NCBI GenBank assembly: GCA_001598975.1
Contig: BBXU01000016.1
Location: forward strand, 1 to 39,621
Source: Parachlorella kessleri
Lineage: Eukaryota > Chlorophyta > Trebouxiophyceae > Chlorellales > Chlorellaceae
Direction of reading: 5' to 3'
Length of the DNA stretch: 39,621 bases
The first letter of the stretch is position 1. Each line of letters begins with the position of its first letter. Both the position numbers and the translations under genes were made by a program. Shown here one piece after another: positions 1 through 22,380 of the stretch. Below the pieces are notes generated by a model. It was not told where the DNA came from and did no database searches. It saw nothing but the letters and a program-made list of their open reading frames with translations.

Positions 1-2043
1 ACCCCCCACCACACACACAAACGCGCCAGCCCCATCAGACACGCGCCAGCCCCGCCTGACTCGCCTCCCAGAGCATACAGTGCCAGCAGCGAGAGGTGCA
101 CCGCGCTGCGGTTGACGCACTCCAGCAGCGCCTTGGCCTTGGCAAACCCGATGCCGCTGGCATACGACTGGGCCACATAGCCACCATACCGCTCCCGCTC
201 CAGGCCCTCGCCAGCAAAGATGCGCACCGTCCTGAAAGGCATGGGGGCAAGGTTGCAGCATGAGCTCCTTACAGCCGTGCTGCAGCGTCCACGACATTTG
301 GAAAGGCGAACAGGCAGAGGGAGGCGGCGGAATGCTGGCCCCGGGTGAAGGGAAGGCCTGATAGCAACAGCTGTGCTTGGGCAAGGGCAAGGGCCATGCG
401 GCTGGTACCGCACAGTGTGCCTGCTAGTGGACTAATCCACAAGCTGCAACAATTACAACTGCCCTGCAAGGAACCCCATACACGCCATTGCAGGCCATGC
501 CACTGGCTGACCGAATGTTTGCAAAGGTCTGGGCCGCGGTGTCCGCCATGCGCGCCTGCGCCTGCGCGTTGGCCGCTTCCACCGTCCGCGTCTGCCGCCG
601 GTACAGGGTGGCAGCGACCGCGCTGGCCACAATCACCCCTGCGCCCATGCAGCAGCCACCATTCATGAGCCCCGACACGCACGCATACCTTAGCACTGGA
701 GGGAAGGCTTTGACCGCATACAAGTAGATGGGGCTTCTGCTCCTCCGGCAGGTTCATAAGGACAGAAGCGGTAGTGCCGTTCCGACAGCCACTCCTACAA
801 GGAAAGGAACAGGTATCACGGCCGTCACAAAGCGCAGGTATGGCACCGTCTACTCCCTTGAGGTGGGTGCACCTGCCAGGATGGGCCCCAGCCTCCAGGA
901 GAGCCAGAACAGCACCAGCACCGAGCCGCTGGCCTCCAGCACCGCCCGCAGGCCCCTGTCGCGGGAGGTGTTGCCAAACACAAAGGTGCGCACAGCGTCC
1001 AGGTCTTTGCTCAGCACCGTGGTCAGCTCCGCAGACCTGCGGGGACATACAAAGAGCGGGCGGGAGTGTTTTGCTGCCGCCAGCGGGCAGAGGGAGCTCG
1101 CAGCTGGCGGGCGGAAGGCTCTGCGGCTGGTGGTACCTGCAGCTACGCTTGCGGTGCAAACTTCTAACAGAGCCGCAGCCTCCGTCCCTTGGCCAGCAAT
1201 GACCTGTACGGCGGGGCTCACACGGGCACAAGTCCCGCGTTTCACTTGGACTGGGGAAGCGATGACATGGCACCAGCAACCATCCCGCAAACCCAGCATG
1301 CACACTTGTGCCCTGCAAGGCAGGGAGCCCCCGGTAACACGCAGCCCACAGACCCTGCCAGACACACCCAGCGAGCACTGCATGTTCCTGCGTGCCTCCT
1401 GGCACACTGCCGGGCCACCCGCCTGTGCTTGTCGAAGAACTCGATGCGCTGCATGAGCAGCGTGCGGAAGGCCTCCAGCCGCAGCGCTGCCTGCACCTTC
1501 TCGCCCGCCTCGCACGCTTTGCGGATATACACCAGGCTCAGCAGCGGCTCAACCACGTACATCACCACCATCACGCCCAGCAGCCGGCTGTACCTGCCGA
1601 CAGACACGCGCAGGCGGAGAGTTGCCAGTGGTTCTTGAGCACGTCTCGACGATGGCCCCACTTTGGTTCTCTCCCTCTCCCCAGTATGATACAGGGTGTC
1701 AGGAAGGCTATACACGCTCCTGTCATCCACGTCAGGTGGTGCTGCTGTCGCTGTTGCTAGTTTTACGCCTGCACAGCCCCGCAGCAGCAGCGGGCAGGAC
1801 GGTGCAGCCCGCCCAGCCCGCCCTGCTTACTTGGAGAAGGGCTGCCCCTGCACTAGCGTCTCAAAGAGCGCTCCAGAAATGACGGGGGTGGCCAGGTTGC
1901 TGGCCACGCAAACCAGCAGTGCAGCCGCGGCCGCCAGGATCTGCTTGCGCTGCTGCCAGACCAGCGACCAGATGAAGAGGTCGTCAAGGGGATACCGCCG
2001 CCGCCCTGCCCACTTGTCAGCCGCTGGCAGCAGGGCCACCTCA
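1..2043 (-). CDS. ABCB28: ABCB28-like ABC half-transporter, membrane-domain exons (partial)
   Basis: This gene is transcribed leftward and its nucleotide-binding domain lies past the left edge. Exons that join in frame are 1831-2043, about 1423-1593, 873-1036, 512-638 and about 65-231. They encode the transmembrane domain, including 'VASNLATPVISGALFE', 'VMYVVEPLLSLVYIRKAC', 'QRIEFFDKH', 'NTSRDRGLRA', 'FANIRTVRIFAGEGLER' and 'HLSLLALYALGG'. This order and wording match plant ABCB28 (NAP8-like), a predicted plastid half-size ABC transporter. ABC transporters of this class form dimers and use ATP to move substrates; the substrate here is unknown. The 2043 edge is a CCGCAG acceptor, so at least one upstream exon with the start codon and any transit peptide is missing from my model. 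Two donors (near 1422 and 64) fit the frame best as GC sites, so those exon ends are uncertain. The family call is strong; exact borders are less so. Confidence 0.85.
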
Positions 2044-3188
2044 CTGCGGGACAGGCACAGCAGCGCTACAAGGTCCAGGACGTTTCACCGCTTTTGAAGG
2101 AGGCCTCAAGGAGTTGGTCTCCGAACCACGCTGCACCTTGTAGCCTGTGGCGTAGTGCCGGCTCTCTTGGGTTGGGATAGTCGATTTGAGGGATAGCACA
2201 GGAAGGTTGAGGCCCCAGTGCCGAAAGGCTGGCCGACCCGAAGTCGGGTGATGGTTGGCCGCGCACATAAGGGCAGGCAGGAGGCCCTGCTTTGAATGAC
2301 AACGTGACCCTGCATCCCGTTGGTCTACTTACGACACAACTATAACCATATCACGGAACCAAGAATCATGACATGGCGTGGAGACACCCACACCGTCACC
2401 ACCTACAAAGCTCCGCCATTGCTCACTCGTCTCACCAAGCATCAATTGCGCAGCTGAGTTGATCGATTGTCTCGGATGACCACATACCTTACGTCACATG
2501 ACAAGAAGTCCAACAGGGGATTGAGGCCGGCCGTGCTCCCCATGGCAGCCCATTTCCTTGGATTCAAGCAGTAACCATGATCTCTGTCTCTTATACATTT
2601 GCCTGACTGCCACCCTTGTGGCAAACAGCTGCCACTTTCATGTCTGCCTCTAAAGGGCTACTAGCTGTAGTACATGTCGGCCACAAACGGTCCATCACAC
2701 ACTCCAGCTGGATGTGCTTTGGTTGCAATATCCCAGCCTTGAGGGCAGGGTCGCTCGAGGATCATTTCACATTTCACAGTAGGATAAGACAGCTCCGATC
2801 ACACTACGCTGTACACATATCAAGGCCAGCATAGTTTAGGACGGCTGCTGACTACCAACACATCAAGGCCAACGTAGCTTAGGACGGCTGCTGACTACCA
2901 AAGGGGACACCCACACGCACCGAGGAATAGTGTCACACCGCTTCTTCCCCGCCAGGGACAACCAATGTCACCACTCACTACCCAGTACCATCATCAGATC
3001 AAACTGTTAGACAAACTGGATCGATACCGGCAATGCCAAGGGTGTCTTGAACATGAACAGCGCGGGGAAGTAGGGCAGCAGCTTACTGCTCAAAAGAGAA
3101 CCTCTCACGTAGATGATATGGCATCCTCGCACATGTAGCAGCGGGCTGCCTTGCCGGGCGGAGCACACCTGCCCCACTTGACCCGTCA
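2044..3188. other. Intergenic / 5' region with no recognised coding sequence
   Basis: This lies between the first recognised ABC transporter exon and the end of AKR1. It should hold the first exon(s) of the transporter, because exon 1831-2043 begins at a splice acceptor, but I could not recognise them. The only structure I see is a 43-base tandem duplication at 2819-2904. The short ORFs here show no family resemblance. Confidence 0.4.
2819..2904. repeat. Two-copy 43-bp tandem repeat
   Basis: Two adjacent units begin ATCAAGGCCA at 2819 and 2862. They share TTAGGACGGCTGCTGACTAC and differ at a few positions (GCATAGT versus ACGTAGC), giving a period of 43 bases. The repeat is non-coding and no function is evident. 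Confidence 0.85.
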
Positions 3189-5937
<2,749 letters not shown>

Positions 5938-6294
5938 GCAGGCAGATCGAGCTCGCTGGAAAGGCTGCTGACAAGTTAGTGATCGCCTGAACCCTAGGGA
6001 GGACAGTTTCTGGCAATCAAGCAAGACAGCAGGAGGTTGTAGGAAATGCAGGCAGTGTCCTGGCCGCTGCCTTAGGAGGGGACGTATTAAAAATCCACCC
6101 TGCGTGCGCCCTGGGCGCCCCATGAGGGCTGACGTAAACCAATTTCGATTATCTAGGTCTGTAAAGAGCCAGGCTCCAATGGATTATCTAGGTTTGCTGC
6201 ATTATATGCTATATAACCGACTGGGTGGCTGCGTTGATAAGAACTGCCACGCTGAACCACTCTTCCACAGCCAACCAGGGAAACATCGTCACCC
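5938..6294. promoter_or_regulatory. Shared divergent promoter of AKR1 and AKR2
   Basis: The 357 bases between the two start codons must serve both genes. TGACGTAA, an ACGT-core element of the kind bound by bZIP factors, sits at 6130-6137, 165 bases before the AKR2 ATG. It follows a GC-rich inverted repeat (GCGCCCTGGGCGCC) near 6108. TATATAA at 6210-6216 is a good TATA box for AKR2. The motif and the following GGATTATCTAGGTTTGCTG recur upstream of other copies. Promoter function is inferred from position and conservation only. Confidence 0.65.
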
Positions 6295-9209
<2,915 letters not shown>

Positions 9210-9645
9210 TGAAGTCGGGAGGACCTTAACCTGCTGGCGCTTGTGTGCAGCTCGTGAAGTCGGAGAACTCCAAAGTGATTTTTATCATGCTGTTGCCATA
9301 CGTGCTTGTGCATAGGCACTGGGTGGTGCTCCTTCTGCACAGCTTGGCTTGTTTTGTACAAGAAGGCGCCTAGCGGCTTTATACGAGGTGTCACACAGCG
9401 CATTTTCCCTGGTTTTGCATGGATTTCATGCACTGCAGCGGGGGCATTGGTCGATAATCCTTGAGCCTCTGACCTTCGCTGCCATCCTATCCGTTTCTGA
9501 CCTTTCTGCTTGTGAGGTATGCAGTGCACATATACTGCCTGAGGCGCACGTCATCATGCAAAGTGTGATGCCCCTTTGAATTACAATCGACCCAATCCTC
9601 TAAGACACAGGTCTACGTAACATGCTGAGCCCGGTGACGCTTGTT

Positions 9646-9662
9646 GGGTGGGTGGGTGGGGG
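9646..9662 (+). other. Potential G-quadruplex motif
   Basis: Four G-runs are separated by single T residues: GGGTGGGTGGGTGGGGG. This is the ideal pattern for a parallel G-quadruplex. It lies between the AKR2 3' end and the start of homology of the AKR3 unit. Folding is predicted from the pattern only. Confidence 0.6.
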
Positions 9663-9829
9663 CACAAGGAGCTGCGCAGGTCAAATGCGCAGAGCATAAC
9701 CAACAGCACCATTTTTTTGGCACCAACAGTGGCTGAAAGATCAGCAGCTGTGAGAACAGACTGACGAGTGAGGGTTGCAGAGTTGGTAGCAGATCTGATC
9801 GTCTGTGTCCCGATGATGCAGTCACTCGC

Positions 9830-9906
9830 CCATGGACCCCAGCCCAACGGCGGACACCCACAGGCCTTGGCCCAAGGCGAAGAGGGATGCTAACAGAAGG
9901 CGTCAT
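9830..9906 (-). pseudogene. Antisense relic of AKR exon 1 (upstream of AKR3)
   Basis: Read on the minus strand from an ATG at 9906, the sequence gives 'MTPSVSIPLRLG', matching the AKR1 start 'MTPPTGIPLRTLG'. A small indel then shifts the frame. It ends at ATGG followed by GCGAGTG, the equivalent of the AKR1 exon 1 donor, so it is 77 bases long against 79 in AKR1. Homology continues on both sides, into intron 1 (GTGAGGGTTGCAG near 9768) and into the upstream region (GAGGACAGCTTCTG near 9964). No further AKR exons follow on this strand. It is therefore the truncated 5' end of a once head-to-head partner of AKR3. Confidence 0.85.
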
Positions 9907-10059
9907 GGAGGCAGATCAAAGTCGCTAAGAACGACTGCAGATGATGACCGCCTGAACTGTTCTGGAGGACAGCTTCTGACTGACAAGAGAACGACAACGG
10001 GGTATTAGCACGACAACGGGGTATCAGCACATGCAGATGAGTTGCCCGAAGTGAGTCAC

Positions 10060-10252
10060 GGCGCGTAGGGCGCCGATGGCGCCCAGGATGGCTGACGTAA
10101 AAGACCTATGGATTATACCGCTTCCCCATCGGCTTCCATGGATTAGTTGGGTTTCCTGTGATCAGTGCTACAAAACCCACTGGGTGACTGCCTTCTTATG
10201 AACTGCAGGTCGATCCACTCGGTTACAGCTTACCAGAGAACCAGAACCAGCC
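10060..10252 (+). promoter_or_regulatory. AKR3 promoter with TGACGTAA element
   Basis: TGACGTAA at 10093-10100 lies 160 bases before the AKR3 ATG. It follows GGCGCCGATGGCGCC, a GC-rich inverted repeat like the one before AKR2. The TATA box of AKR2 is replaced by GCTACAAAACCCACTGGGTGAC at the aligned place (about 10167), so the core promoter has changed. Function is inferred from conservation among copies. Confidence 0.55.
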
Positions 10253-13191
10253 ATGGCGACCAAAGTCGACCTCCCTCTTCGGAGGTTGGGACAAGGACTC
10301 GACGTCCCTGCACTTGGACTGGGGTGCATGAGTGAGTGTCAGATCGACCGGTGTGGAGAAACGTGGAGGCACTGTCAACTCTGCTGGCTCACTGCCACGC
10401 TCGTTAGCCTTTTGAGTGGCCCAGCCCTGCGTCCAGGGGCTGCACTGAATACGGGTGGAACTCTACACAGCACCACGTTGGAGGCAGTCTGCTTAGGCAT
10501 GCATATCTTCTATAGAGATGGGCCGTGCTGGAAGTGTGCAAATTGTTGTGGGTATCGTGTTGACTTGTTCTAGCAAGGTCAGCTAATCTGGTTGTCGACA
10601 CAGTCCCCTCACCTACTGCTTGTAGGCCTGACGAATGCCGTCTATCCCAGCACAGAGGCGCTGCAAGAGGAAGACTACATCGCAGTCATCCAGCATGCCA
10701 TTAACAATGGCTGCAACGTCCTGGACACATCTGATGCCTACTTCAACGAGGAGCTCGTGGGTGCGTGGTTGTCCTCCATACAGTCGAATCCCCTTAAGGA
10801 GCAAGCTTGCTCCTTGTCACCGTGTCACACATGGCCAGAAAGTCGTGCTGACTTATATGTAATCCATGAGTCGGTAGGCTGGCTGAGGGGCTCGATTGAT
10901 GATGTCAGGCCTCTTACCGCTTCACAGGCACAGGCTCAACGGACTCACCCAGTAAATGTCTCCCAGATCTCCCCCGCTCACGCATTTGATCGTAGATTTA
11001 GCAGGCATACATCGTAATTCCCTGTCCGATATGCAGGGAAAGCCATCAAGAAGTACCCTCGTGAGAAGGTCATCATTGCCACCAAATTTGGCTTTGTCTT
11101 TGAGAATGGGGCGGTTGGTTTGGACGGAAGCAAGGAGCACTGCAGGTCTGTTGAGCGATGAGCCTCCCAGCCTTTAACCATGGGAGCTGGAAAAGCAGCG
11201 TTGCCTTGGGTCGATGACTGCCATTCTTCTGCTGAGGATCGTTGCCAGGAGATGCGGCAGCCTGCACATCGACACCAAGGCATGCTGCTGGCCCAACTGC
11301 CAACCTGCAGCTCCTTTGAACTACGCAGAGCGGCCTGCGAGGCATCCCTAAAGCGCCTAGGCGTGGACTACATTGATCTCTACTACCTGCACCGCAAAGA
11401 CCCAAAGGTCCCCATCGAAGAGACCATTGCAGGCATGAAGGTGAGTGGTCTGTAGGCAGAGAAGCCGCTGTGCCTGTCTCTAATTTCCAGCCCAACGCCA
11501 CTTTGCTTCATGCAGTGGTCCTGCTGTGCTGAGCTAATGTGGCTTGCTTCTCCTGCACCTTACACGCATGTTGGCCATGTATACAAGCGCTGTACCTGTC
11601 AAGGCAATGCAGGAGCTGGTGGAGGAGGGCAAGGTGCGGTACATCGGTGTGAGCGAGGCCAGCGCAGCCGACATACGTAGGGGCCATGCGGTGCACCCCA
11701 TTAGCGCGGTGCAGCTGGAGTGGAGCCTCTGGGCTAGGGACGTTGAGGTGAGGATCCAGGGACGGTGCCGAGGTGGCTCTCCTGCTTCTCCGCCAGTGCA
11801 TGCCATCACTGGCATGCTGCACGGCTCCAATCACTTCTAGAGAAGTTCCCAAGCACATGAGGCCACACACTCCAGGCAACCCAAACAAACACCTCCGACA
11901 TTCCCTGTGCCCTCTGAGGCTCTGTGGATTACAGCCACACGCCTACCGCACCTGGTGGATGGCTGGAGCCATTAGGAAGAGCTGGGGATGTAATAACCTC
12001 ATGGGTAAGGCGCCCCAGGCGCATAATCTGCATGCCGGCTGAAGCGGCTGTCACAAGTAGTGTAGCGAGACAAGCATGTGCTGCTGATGGACTCAGAAGT
12101 AAAGTGTGGACCCATGTTGCAGGAGGACATTGTCCCAACTTGCCGGGAGCTTGGCATTGGCATAGTCGCCTACTCGCCGCTGGGCAGGGGCTTCCTCACT
12201 GGCAAGCTCACCAGCCCCGACGGTCTTGCTGAGAATGACTTTAGAAAGAGCCTACCACGCTTTCAGAAGGAGGCATTCGACAAGGCAAGTAAGCGTGCTG
12301 CGGATTCTGCCGGTGGTGGTGCGAAAGTAGCCTCCAAATCAAGCTCACACTCAACCTCCATCGCGCCCGGCATTCTGTTGGCTGGGACTGCCACCTTGCA
12401 AGCTTGGTGCCAGGGGTCTGTTTGATACAGTGAGCATCGTAGCTCACTTTCTGCTTTGCTCTCTGCCTGGCGTCCCTGCAGAACAAGGCTCTGGTGGACA
12501 AATTGAGCGAGCTGGCTGCCAGGAAGGGCTGCATGCCAGGTAAGCCCTCGCCAGAGCCTCTGTTGACGTGCAGTGGCAGATGTGATGCAGCCCCTGTGCC
12601 CAGCAAGCCCTGCCTGGAAGTGAAGCTGCAAGTTCCTGCCAAATGCGCAACCACCCCTTTGCACATTTGGCGTGTGCAGGCACAGTATCGGTCTGCAGTT
12701 TACCCGCCAGTCGGCAACTCCGCCATGCCGTCTCTTGCAGGGCAGCTGGCACTGGCGTGGGTGCTGGCCCAGGGCGATGACGTGGCGGCCATCCCAGGCA
12801 CCAGGCGCACCAAGTATCTGGACGAAAACCTGGCAGCAGCCAGCGTGCAGCTAGGTCCAGAGGATTTGAAGGAGATTGATGAGTTGCTTGCCAGCATCAA
12901 GGTGGGTGTCTTATCTCTGACATGCTGCTGTGCCTTGCTGACACCAAGCTGACGTTGTCTCAGAAACTGTTTCGCCAATCTAGTGCCTTGACGTGGGATC
13001 ACCGCATCCGCCTCCTGGGGCCTTGCTGTGTCAACAGATGGGCAGGCCACCCCTTCGCTCCTCGGGTGCTAGGTTTGCCAGAAGCTGTGCCACGTGACTG
13101 CCTAGCGCAACTGCGGCTGTGTGCGCTGGTGCAGGTGGAGGGAGACCGCTATGGTGACATGAAGGCCATGTCCTATCACTACGAGGAGTAG
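10253..13191 (+). CDS. Aldo-keto reductase AKR3 (short catalytic loop)
   Basis: Nine exons join in frame: 10253-10331, 10626-10760, 11037-11145, 11329-11440, 11613-11747, 12123-12284, 12482-12539, 12741-12901 and 13135-13191 (335 residues). It is the same predicted NADPH-dependent aldo-keto reductase type as its neighbours. The tetrad is kept at Asp60, Tyr65, Lys88 and His129. Exon 2 lacks three codons right after the catalytic tyrosine: it reads '[12 protein letters not shown]' where other copies have '[15 protein letters not shown]'. Exon 3 is one codon shorter ('[15 protein letters not shown]'). The cofactor loop reads '[13 protein letters not shown]'. The exon 1/2 junction gives Met-Ser instead of Met-Gly. 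Intron 6 starts with GCAAGT; intron 4 starts with GTGAGT, unlike AKR2, AKR4 and AKR5. No stop or frameshift was found, so it is probably functional, possibly with altered substrate range. Confidence 0.92.
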
Positions 13192-14047
13192 CGGAGTCAT
13201 GGTGATGTTCTCTGCTGGCCGTCTGTCTGCAGCTGGTGGGCTTTGGCGCACTGCAGCTTTGATATATCATGCAATTGACATGTCTGCTTGCACAGCAGCA
13301 CTTTTAAACAAGTGTGTTGAGTCTGCCCAGCGTGGCTTGCGTAATACCTCGTGGCACCTACTAGGCTAGGCTAGTAGCTGCCTTTTACAGATGGGGCGAC
13401 TTTTCTTAATATTTCATGGCTTCCCTGCACCTGTAGCTTGTACAGGGTGCCTTAACAAATAGGATGGGCCTGACTGTCGCTGCTGGCCTACTAGGAGAGT
13501 AGTATTCTTAAGGTTGGTTGGACATGTGCTTCTTGCGCTGTAAAACACGAGTGGCATGTGAGGTTGCAGACTGGAGCAAACATGACCTGAGACGATCGTC
13601 GACATGATCGCCCGAGCCCTTTGTGATTCAGGGCACTCACCCGTCACCCCAGCCTATTGCGGGCACCGCAGGTCTTGGCCAAGGGTGTGAAGAGGGTTAT
13701 CGAAGGGAAAGCGATATGCAGGGGCCAGATCAAGCTCGCTCGGACCGATGGTCAACTTGACCGTCTAAACTGAAGCGAGCATCTGGGTGTGCAAACACGC
13801 TATAGGGCCTCATAAATCTACACGCTGAGACTTCTGGGATTCATCGTTTATCTTCGGGCAAGAGGCCAAGCTCATTCTTGCGCCCTGGCGCCTACCGGTG
13901 GCTGACGTAAGCGGCGACCCAGTTCGCGTGGGATGACCTAGGTTTGCTGTCATCAGTGCTCTAGAACCAGCGGCTGTTTGGTTAATTTGACAAGATGTGC
14001 AAGGCGATGCACTATTTCCCAGGCCACCAGAGAATCATCTTGACGCA
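13192..14047. other. AKR3-AKR4 intergenic region
   Basis: This contains the AKR3 3' untranslated region, an antisense relic of AKR exon 1 with flanks (about 13545-13800) and the AKR4 promoter. TGACGTAA at 13903-13910 is 145 bases before the AKR4 start and follows GCGCCCTGGCGCC. The position aligned to the AKR2 TATA box reads GCTCTAGAACCAGC, so no clear TATA remains. Confidence 0.6.
13641..13717 (-). pseudogene. Antisense relic of AKR exon 1 (upstream of AKR4)
   Basis: The minus strand aligns with AKR1 exon 1 around 'CTTGGCCAAGACCTGCGG'. The start codon position reads ATA instead of ATG, single-base changes break the frame, and the 3' end reads ACGG before a preserved GTGAGTG donor. The flanks also match AKR1 (GATCAAGCTCGCT at 13724, the counterpart of GATCGAGCTCGCT at 5945). 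Clearly non-coding now. Confidence 0.8.
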
Positions 14048-17167
<3,120 letters not shown>

Positions 17168-18316
17168 CGGAGTAGTCATGGGGACCTCCTTCTGCCGGCA
17201 TTTGCATGAAAACCATGATTTTGTGCAACTGCCAGGTGGGTGCTACGTCATGATGTCGGCATGCCTGCTTGGGCAGCAGCACTGTCTGGTCACAGGTGCT
17301 CTACCTGTCTAGCTGGGCTTGCTTTGTAAAGGGTGGCACCTAGCGCGCTTCGTCCGGTAGATTTCCCCTGGGAAAAAGATGGCACAAACCCCGTTCGAGA
17401 GACTGATGAGAAGGTGTCGAGGGATGGCGCTTTGTGCATGCATGATCATCACAGCACCTGGGCAGTTTGCCTGCGCAGAACAGAGGCATGGCACACAAGC
17501 TGGCAGCGTCCCGTGGTCCCCTCTGTCCCCTGCCAAGCATGCTTGATGTGCCCTTGCACAGCTTCACCAGGTGGGCATGGGACAAGCTCTACTCACTCAC
17601 ATCACCCGTGCAACATATCACCATACTCTCCTCCTCGTGGGACTTCCAATCCATTCGGACACCACCCAGCACACCTAGCACCCATTCATTAGCAAACCTG
17701 CCACCCTAGGTTTAGGATGCCATTACAGTATAGCAACCCATACAGGCAACGATTGCTACTACACACAAGTGCCGTGAGCCAGTTTAGGAGACGCTTTTGG
17801 CCGCATGCAACCGGCAAGTCCCACGCTGAGGGTTGGGTAGCTGTGGGACAAACGGACTGATGGGTGGGTTGGAGACTGTTAGCAGACCTGGTCGCCTGAG
17901 CCATGCTGATCCAGGCACTCACCCATACACCACGGCCCCACTGCGGCGCAGACGAAGGGTTTGAAGAGGGATACTGCAGGGAGCTCGCAGGGAACGACTG
18001 ACCAAGAGTAATGCCTGAACCTCAAGACAGCTTCTGGCCTTGCGAACACGCTGACAGGATCTCAGACAAATGATTGAGCGTTATGACTCCTTTGCTGTTG
18101 TACTCGGGCAGAGTGGTCGGGTAAAAGGTGACCCACCCTGCCCGCGCCTTCGCGCCCGGTGATGGCTCACTTCAGGATTACCTAGGCCTGTAGAGATCCA
18201 GGCTCCGAGTTACCTAGGTTCGATGTGATCGGTGGTTGATAATCGACGGCTGTTTGGCTGCCTTGACTATGTTTACGACATCATTGATCCACTCTTTCAG
18301 AGAACCAGCTTGACTC
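17168..18316. other. AKR4-AKR5 intergenic region
   Basis: This contains the AKR4 3' region, an antisense relic of AKR exon 1 with flanks (about 17820-18050) and the AKR5 promoter. The TGACGTAA element is degraded here: the aligned stretch near 18161 reads GATGGCTCACTTCAGG. The downstream block with GTTACCTAGGTTCGATGTGATC (about 18209) is still recognisable. No coding gene was seen. Confidence 0.55.
17923..17974 (-). pseudogene. Antisense relic of AKR exon 1 (upstream of AKR5), start codon deleted
   Basis: The 3' part of exon 1 and its donor (ATGG followed by GTGAGTGC, read on the minus strand) are kept next to intron-like GATCAGCATGGCTCAGGCG. A deletion has removed the start-codon end: GAGGGATAC at about 17966 is directly followed by TGCAGGGAGCTCGC, where AKR1 has some 14 more bases including its ATG. 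It is the most eroded of the three relics. Confidence 0.75.
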
Positions 18317-21234
<2,918 letters not shown>

Positions 21235-22060
21235 TGGAGTCCTTGGGACTCTATCCGCTGGCTTCTGCATGCGGCCTGTGGACTGTATAACTGCAAATTG
21301 CTAGTCATCATGCCGTCAGCATGCCTGCTTGTGCAGCAGCTAGGTCGGACCATCTGCCCTGCTTGGCTGGCTTGGTACATATATATGGGCATATGCCTTA
21401 CACACATAACACTTCTGCCTCACTGCCTCATGCCTTCCCTGCACCTTGAGCAGATGTTCGCAGACTTTGGCAACTGTCAGACTGCCAAATAATCTTATGG
21501 CCCGGCGTTGCTACTGTCCTGATCCAAAGTAAAACTCCTTGGATGGGAGATGTCGGATGGGTGCTACCTTGTGCGGCCTGGGGCCACTTATATGTCTATG
21601 CCATTTCGACCATTACATTGGCCATATCCTTAATTGCAGTGAAATGGCAGGGCAGCTGTCTGTGTGCAACTTGCGCATCAAAGCAGAAGAGCTTCAGGTT
21701 TCCAGAGATACTTGCAACGCACCAGAGTCCTCCTGCTAGCCCTGAACCGGCCCATCTCACCCTGTTCACCGTGAAGGTGAGCTTGTTATGTCACCTGCCA
21801 GGTCTGACCCTTGGCTGATTGCCGGCAGATCGGTTCAAATCTGGTCTACTTGCCGGTGTCCCTGCTCCAACCTCCTGGCTGATTAGTCCTTTCAAGGGGC
21901 GGTACCTCTCATCTGCAACCTGGAAGGATGCAAGCACGGAACAGATGAAGAGCCTGAGGGATGCACAGCAAGCATCTTCAGGCGGCGGCAAAATTGTGGA
22001 GGAGGTAGCATGACGTTTGGTCCCCAAGGGTGTGACATCATACTGTAACGACCACCTCAC
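21235..22060. other. Region after AKR5 with one doubtful coding stretch
   Basis: No gene is recognised. An open stretch at about 21825-22013 (plus) reads 'DRFKSGLLAGVPAPTSWLIS' onwards, continues with 'GRYLSSATWKDASTEQM' and ends 'GGGKIVEEVA' before a stop. It follows a plausible GGCAG acceptor and could be a terminal exon, but no upstream exon joins it convincingly and I do not recognise the family. Confidence 0.3.
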
Positions 22061-22380
22061 CTACCAGTACCTTGTTGGCAACGTCCCTGTAGATGTCCGA
22101 GGGTCCAGCCCAATTCCACGGCTCTGTGTATGCTGGCTATGCACTCCTCCTCGGTCACAGGGTGAGTGTTGAACCCCAGGTAATCCGACATGCCTGTTCG
22201 AAACCAGCCAAGTCAGCAAGTGGCTGCCTTGTTATTGGTCACAAACCGATAACGTCCCTTGTACGCTTCATTTGCTAAACACAAAAGGTGACCCATGCAG
22301 CCCAGAGTGAGGGTGGCGACCTCCAACCCCTGCCGCCCAGCTTGCGCTTTGTCAGGCTGACGGTGTGATCAGCCGTGGCT
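22061..22380 (-). pseudogene. Sixth aldo-keto reductase copy, exons 1 and 2 only
   Basis: On the minus strand, 22193 to 22061 lies between a proper acceptor (AACAG) and donor (GTGAGG). It reads 'GMSDYLGFNTHPVTEEECIA' then 'SIHRAVELG', matching AKR1 exon 2. It is 8 bases short of the 141 in AKR1, which destroys the frame just before the catalytic aspartate; 'SDIYRDVANKVLVG' follows in another frame. Upstream, a damaged exon 1 ends near 22293 with a 'QGLEVATLTLGCMG'-like reading and a frame break. Exons 3-9 were not found. The 'EEEC' signature places it closer to AKR1 than to AKR2-5. It faces the TLDc gene head-to-head. Confidence 0.8.

Larger units (their letters stand above)
9210..10252. other. 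AKR2-AKR3 intergenic region
   Basis: This holds the 3' untranslated region of AKR2, then a G-run motif at 9646-9662, then an antisense relic of AKR exon 1 with flanking intron sequence (about 9755-9990), then the AKR3 promoter. No open gene was seen. Confidence 0.6.

Noticed and set aside
269..1405. Long minus-strand ORF of 378 codons over the ABC transporter region
   Set aside because: It runs through introns in a different frame from the ABC exons and has no domain features. The conserved transporter segments are in other frames, interrupted by proper splice sites.
850..1515. 221-codon minus-strand ORF spanning an ABC exon and its intron
   Set aside because: Only the 873-1036 part is coding, by comparison with ABC transporters; the rest is read-through into intron.
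21819..22013. Joining this stretch to 21640-21776 as a two-exon gene
   Set aside because: The obvious donor (AAG then GTGAGC at 21777) leaves the wrong phase for the downstream frame. Other joins need weak sites.
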